DNA from: Methylomonas koyamae
Lineage (GTDB): Bacteria > Pseudomonadota > Gammaproteobacteria > Methylococcales > Methylomonadaceae
NCBI RefSeq assembly: GCF_001644025.1
Contig: NZ_LUUK01000100.1
Span: 1 to 63,110, forward strand
DNA: 63,110 bases
Reading direction: 5' to 3'
Position 1 is the stretch's first letter. Each line of letters begins with the position of its first letter. Below are positions 62,100-63,110 of the stretch, one piece after another. The notes below the pieces were generated by a model. It had not been told where the DNA came from, searched no databases, and saw only the letters and a program-made list of their open reading frames with translations. A program made the translations under genes and the position numbers.

Positions 62100-63083
62100 A
62101 TGCTGAGACGTAACTTAGAAAATCACAGCAGCAAACAGGACGAGGTGGAACTCTCTCGTCGTAGTTTTTTCGGCCGTTTCGCGGTCGGCGCTGTCTTATC
62201 TATAGCGATGCCCGGCGCGGTGCAGGCCGCAAAAAAATCGGCGGCAAAATCGGAACACAACCATGGCGCGGCAACCGCCGGCAGAACTGCGGTGCGCTTA
62301 CCTAAACACGCCGCGAAGGCGGCGCGAGAAATTCACAAGTCTGGATCCAGCCGGGGATCAAACATGACGGTAGCAAGCAGATCGGCTAAATCCGCGCGAC
62401 CGGATCACGGTCATGCCCGTCTCGCTTCGGCGGACCAGCATGGCGCGCCTAACAGCCGGGTACACGACGTTTACGGCGGAAAAAAACACGGCGTGACGAC
62501 GGAATATCACTATGCGAATCGGCATAGTTATCACGGCGGTAGAGTACATTCGGAGATTCAACCGATCCAACGCGATTTGGTGATGCCAGGCCCGCGCGAG
62601 CCGATGTTTTTAGCGGACCGGGGACGCTTGGTGAATCATCGTTCGCTGGCTTTTCAAAATCCGCATACCGGCGATCACTTGAATCTGACCTATTTTGAAA
62701 AAGGCCGCTATCTGAGCGATGCGTTGAACGAAATCAGTTTTTTGCTGCGGGACCACCGCACCGATGATGTTCACCCCATCGATCCGGAGCTTTTGGATCA
62801 ATTACACGATCTCAAGCAAATGCTGGGTCTAAGTCAGCCGTTCGATGTGATTTGCGGTTATCGCTCGCCGTTAACCAACGCCAAATTGCACGCCGAACAT
62901 TCGGGCGTTGCCAACAACAGCTTCCATATGTATGGCCGGGCGGTCGACATTCGCATCGAACGCTTCGATCTGCGGCGCATCCACAATGCGGCGGTAGCGA
63001 TGCACCGCGGCGGAGTGGGCTATTATCCGGACTCGAATTTCATCCACCTGGATACCGGAACGTTTAGAACCTGGAGCTTGTAA
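62100..63083 (+). CDS. Tat-exported DUF882/M15-type peptidase (YcbK/MepK-like)
   Basis: A 327-residue protein of the DUF882/peptidase M15 family; E. coli YcbK (MepK) is a murein endopeptidase cleaving 3-3 crosslinks. A twin-arginine signal is visible: SRRSFFGRFAVGAVLS (from about residue 20), so it is exported folded. A low-complexity, His/Lys/Ala/Ser-rich region (about 45-150) follows, longer than in E. coli YcbK. The C-terminal catalytic domain contains GYRSPLTNAKL, HSGVANNSFHMYGRAVDIRI and NFIHLDTG with the zinc ligands His, Asp and His. GGGAG lies 7 bases before the ATG. Confidence 0.92.
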   Translation: MLRRNLENHSSKQDEVELSRRSFFGRFAVGAVLSIAMPGAVQAAKKSAAKSEHNHGAATAGRTAVRLPKHAAKAAREIHKSGSSRGSNMTVASRSAKSARPDHGHARLASADQHGAPNSRVHDVYGGKKHGVTTEYHYANRHSYHGGRVHSEIQPIQRDLVMPGPREPMFLADRGRLVNHRSLAFQNPHTGDHLNLTYFEKGRYLSDALNEISFLLRDHRTDDVHPIDPELLDQLHDLKQMLGLSQPFDVICGYRSPLTNAKLHAEHSGVANNSFHMYGRAVDIRIERFDLRRIHNAAVAMHRGGVGYYPDSNFIHLDTGTFRTWSL

Positions 63084-63093
63084 CTCGCCAGCC

Positions 63094-63110
63094 CATAAAA
63101 AAAGCGCCTT
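63094..63110. terminator. Start of a probable terminator cut by the window edge
   Basis: The last bases read AAAAAAAGCGCCTT, the typical left half of a bidirectional A-tract/GC-stem terminator. The other arm is outside the window. Confidence 0.35.

Overview
The window is GC-rich bacterial chromosome, densely coding. I read 46 protein genes and found no rRNA, tRNA, CRISPR array, prophage or recognisable insertion sequence. The housekeeping set (ribF, dsbB, priA, mutY, yggX, murI, lpd, pilT/pilU, class I fumarase, MltB, MoxR-DUF58-TgpA) points to a gammaproteobacterium. A Methylococcales-type methylotroph is my guess from overall resemblance only; no methane-oxidation gene is present.

Layout. 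1-5.6 kb: tail of an unknown gene, DUF1289 and ribF on the minus strand, then a spore-photoproduct-lyase-like radical SAM protein coupled to an SDR, and a six-helix K+ channel coupled to a second RCK protein. 5.7-12.5 kb: dsbB, an AT-rich gap with DnaA boxes, priA, a DUF5765 membrane protein, a nitroreductase, a Rieske protein and mutY. 12.6-21.4 kb: an RND efflux pair lying between mutY and yggX, an SMR transporter, and a GGDEF-EAL-receiver-PAS protein coupled to an HDOD protein.

22-43.4 kb is the most unusual part, a two-partner secretion (TPS) island. A 3,439-residue HMW/FhaB-type exoprotein (TpsA) is read rightward. Leftward from the same promoter region run a VPLPA-CTERM-like protein, a PstS-like binding protein, then a compact operon: lectin-like domain fused to ExbB, ExbD, TonB-like transducer, porin, coiled-coil periplasmic protein and the TpsB transporter. 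The set looks like a secretion/adhesion machine with its own proton-motive-force energiser. It resembles, from memory, the PdtA/PdtB-ExbB2/ExbD2 locus of Pseudomonas aeruginosa.

43.5-63.1 kb: murI, lpd, an AT-rich methyltransferase-like gene, an NfeD/SPFH pair, the TgpA-DUF58-MoxR operon, a DksA-type zinc-finger protein, pilT-pilU (twitching motors), MltB, a small unknown gene, class I fumarase, an MltF-like transglycosylase, a short MTHFR-like gene preceded by nested inverted repeats, and a Tat-exported M15/DUF882 peptidase. Several genes (MltB, MltF-like, M15 peptidase, MurI) act on peptidoglycan. Many adjacent genes overlap by ATGA or GTGA, so translational coupling is common.
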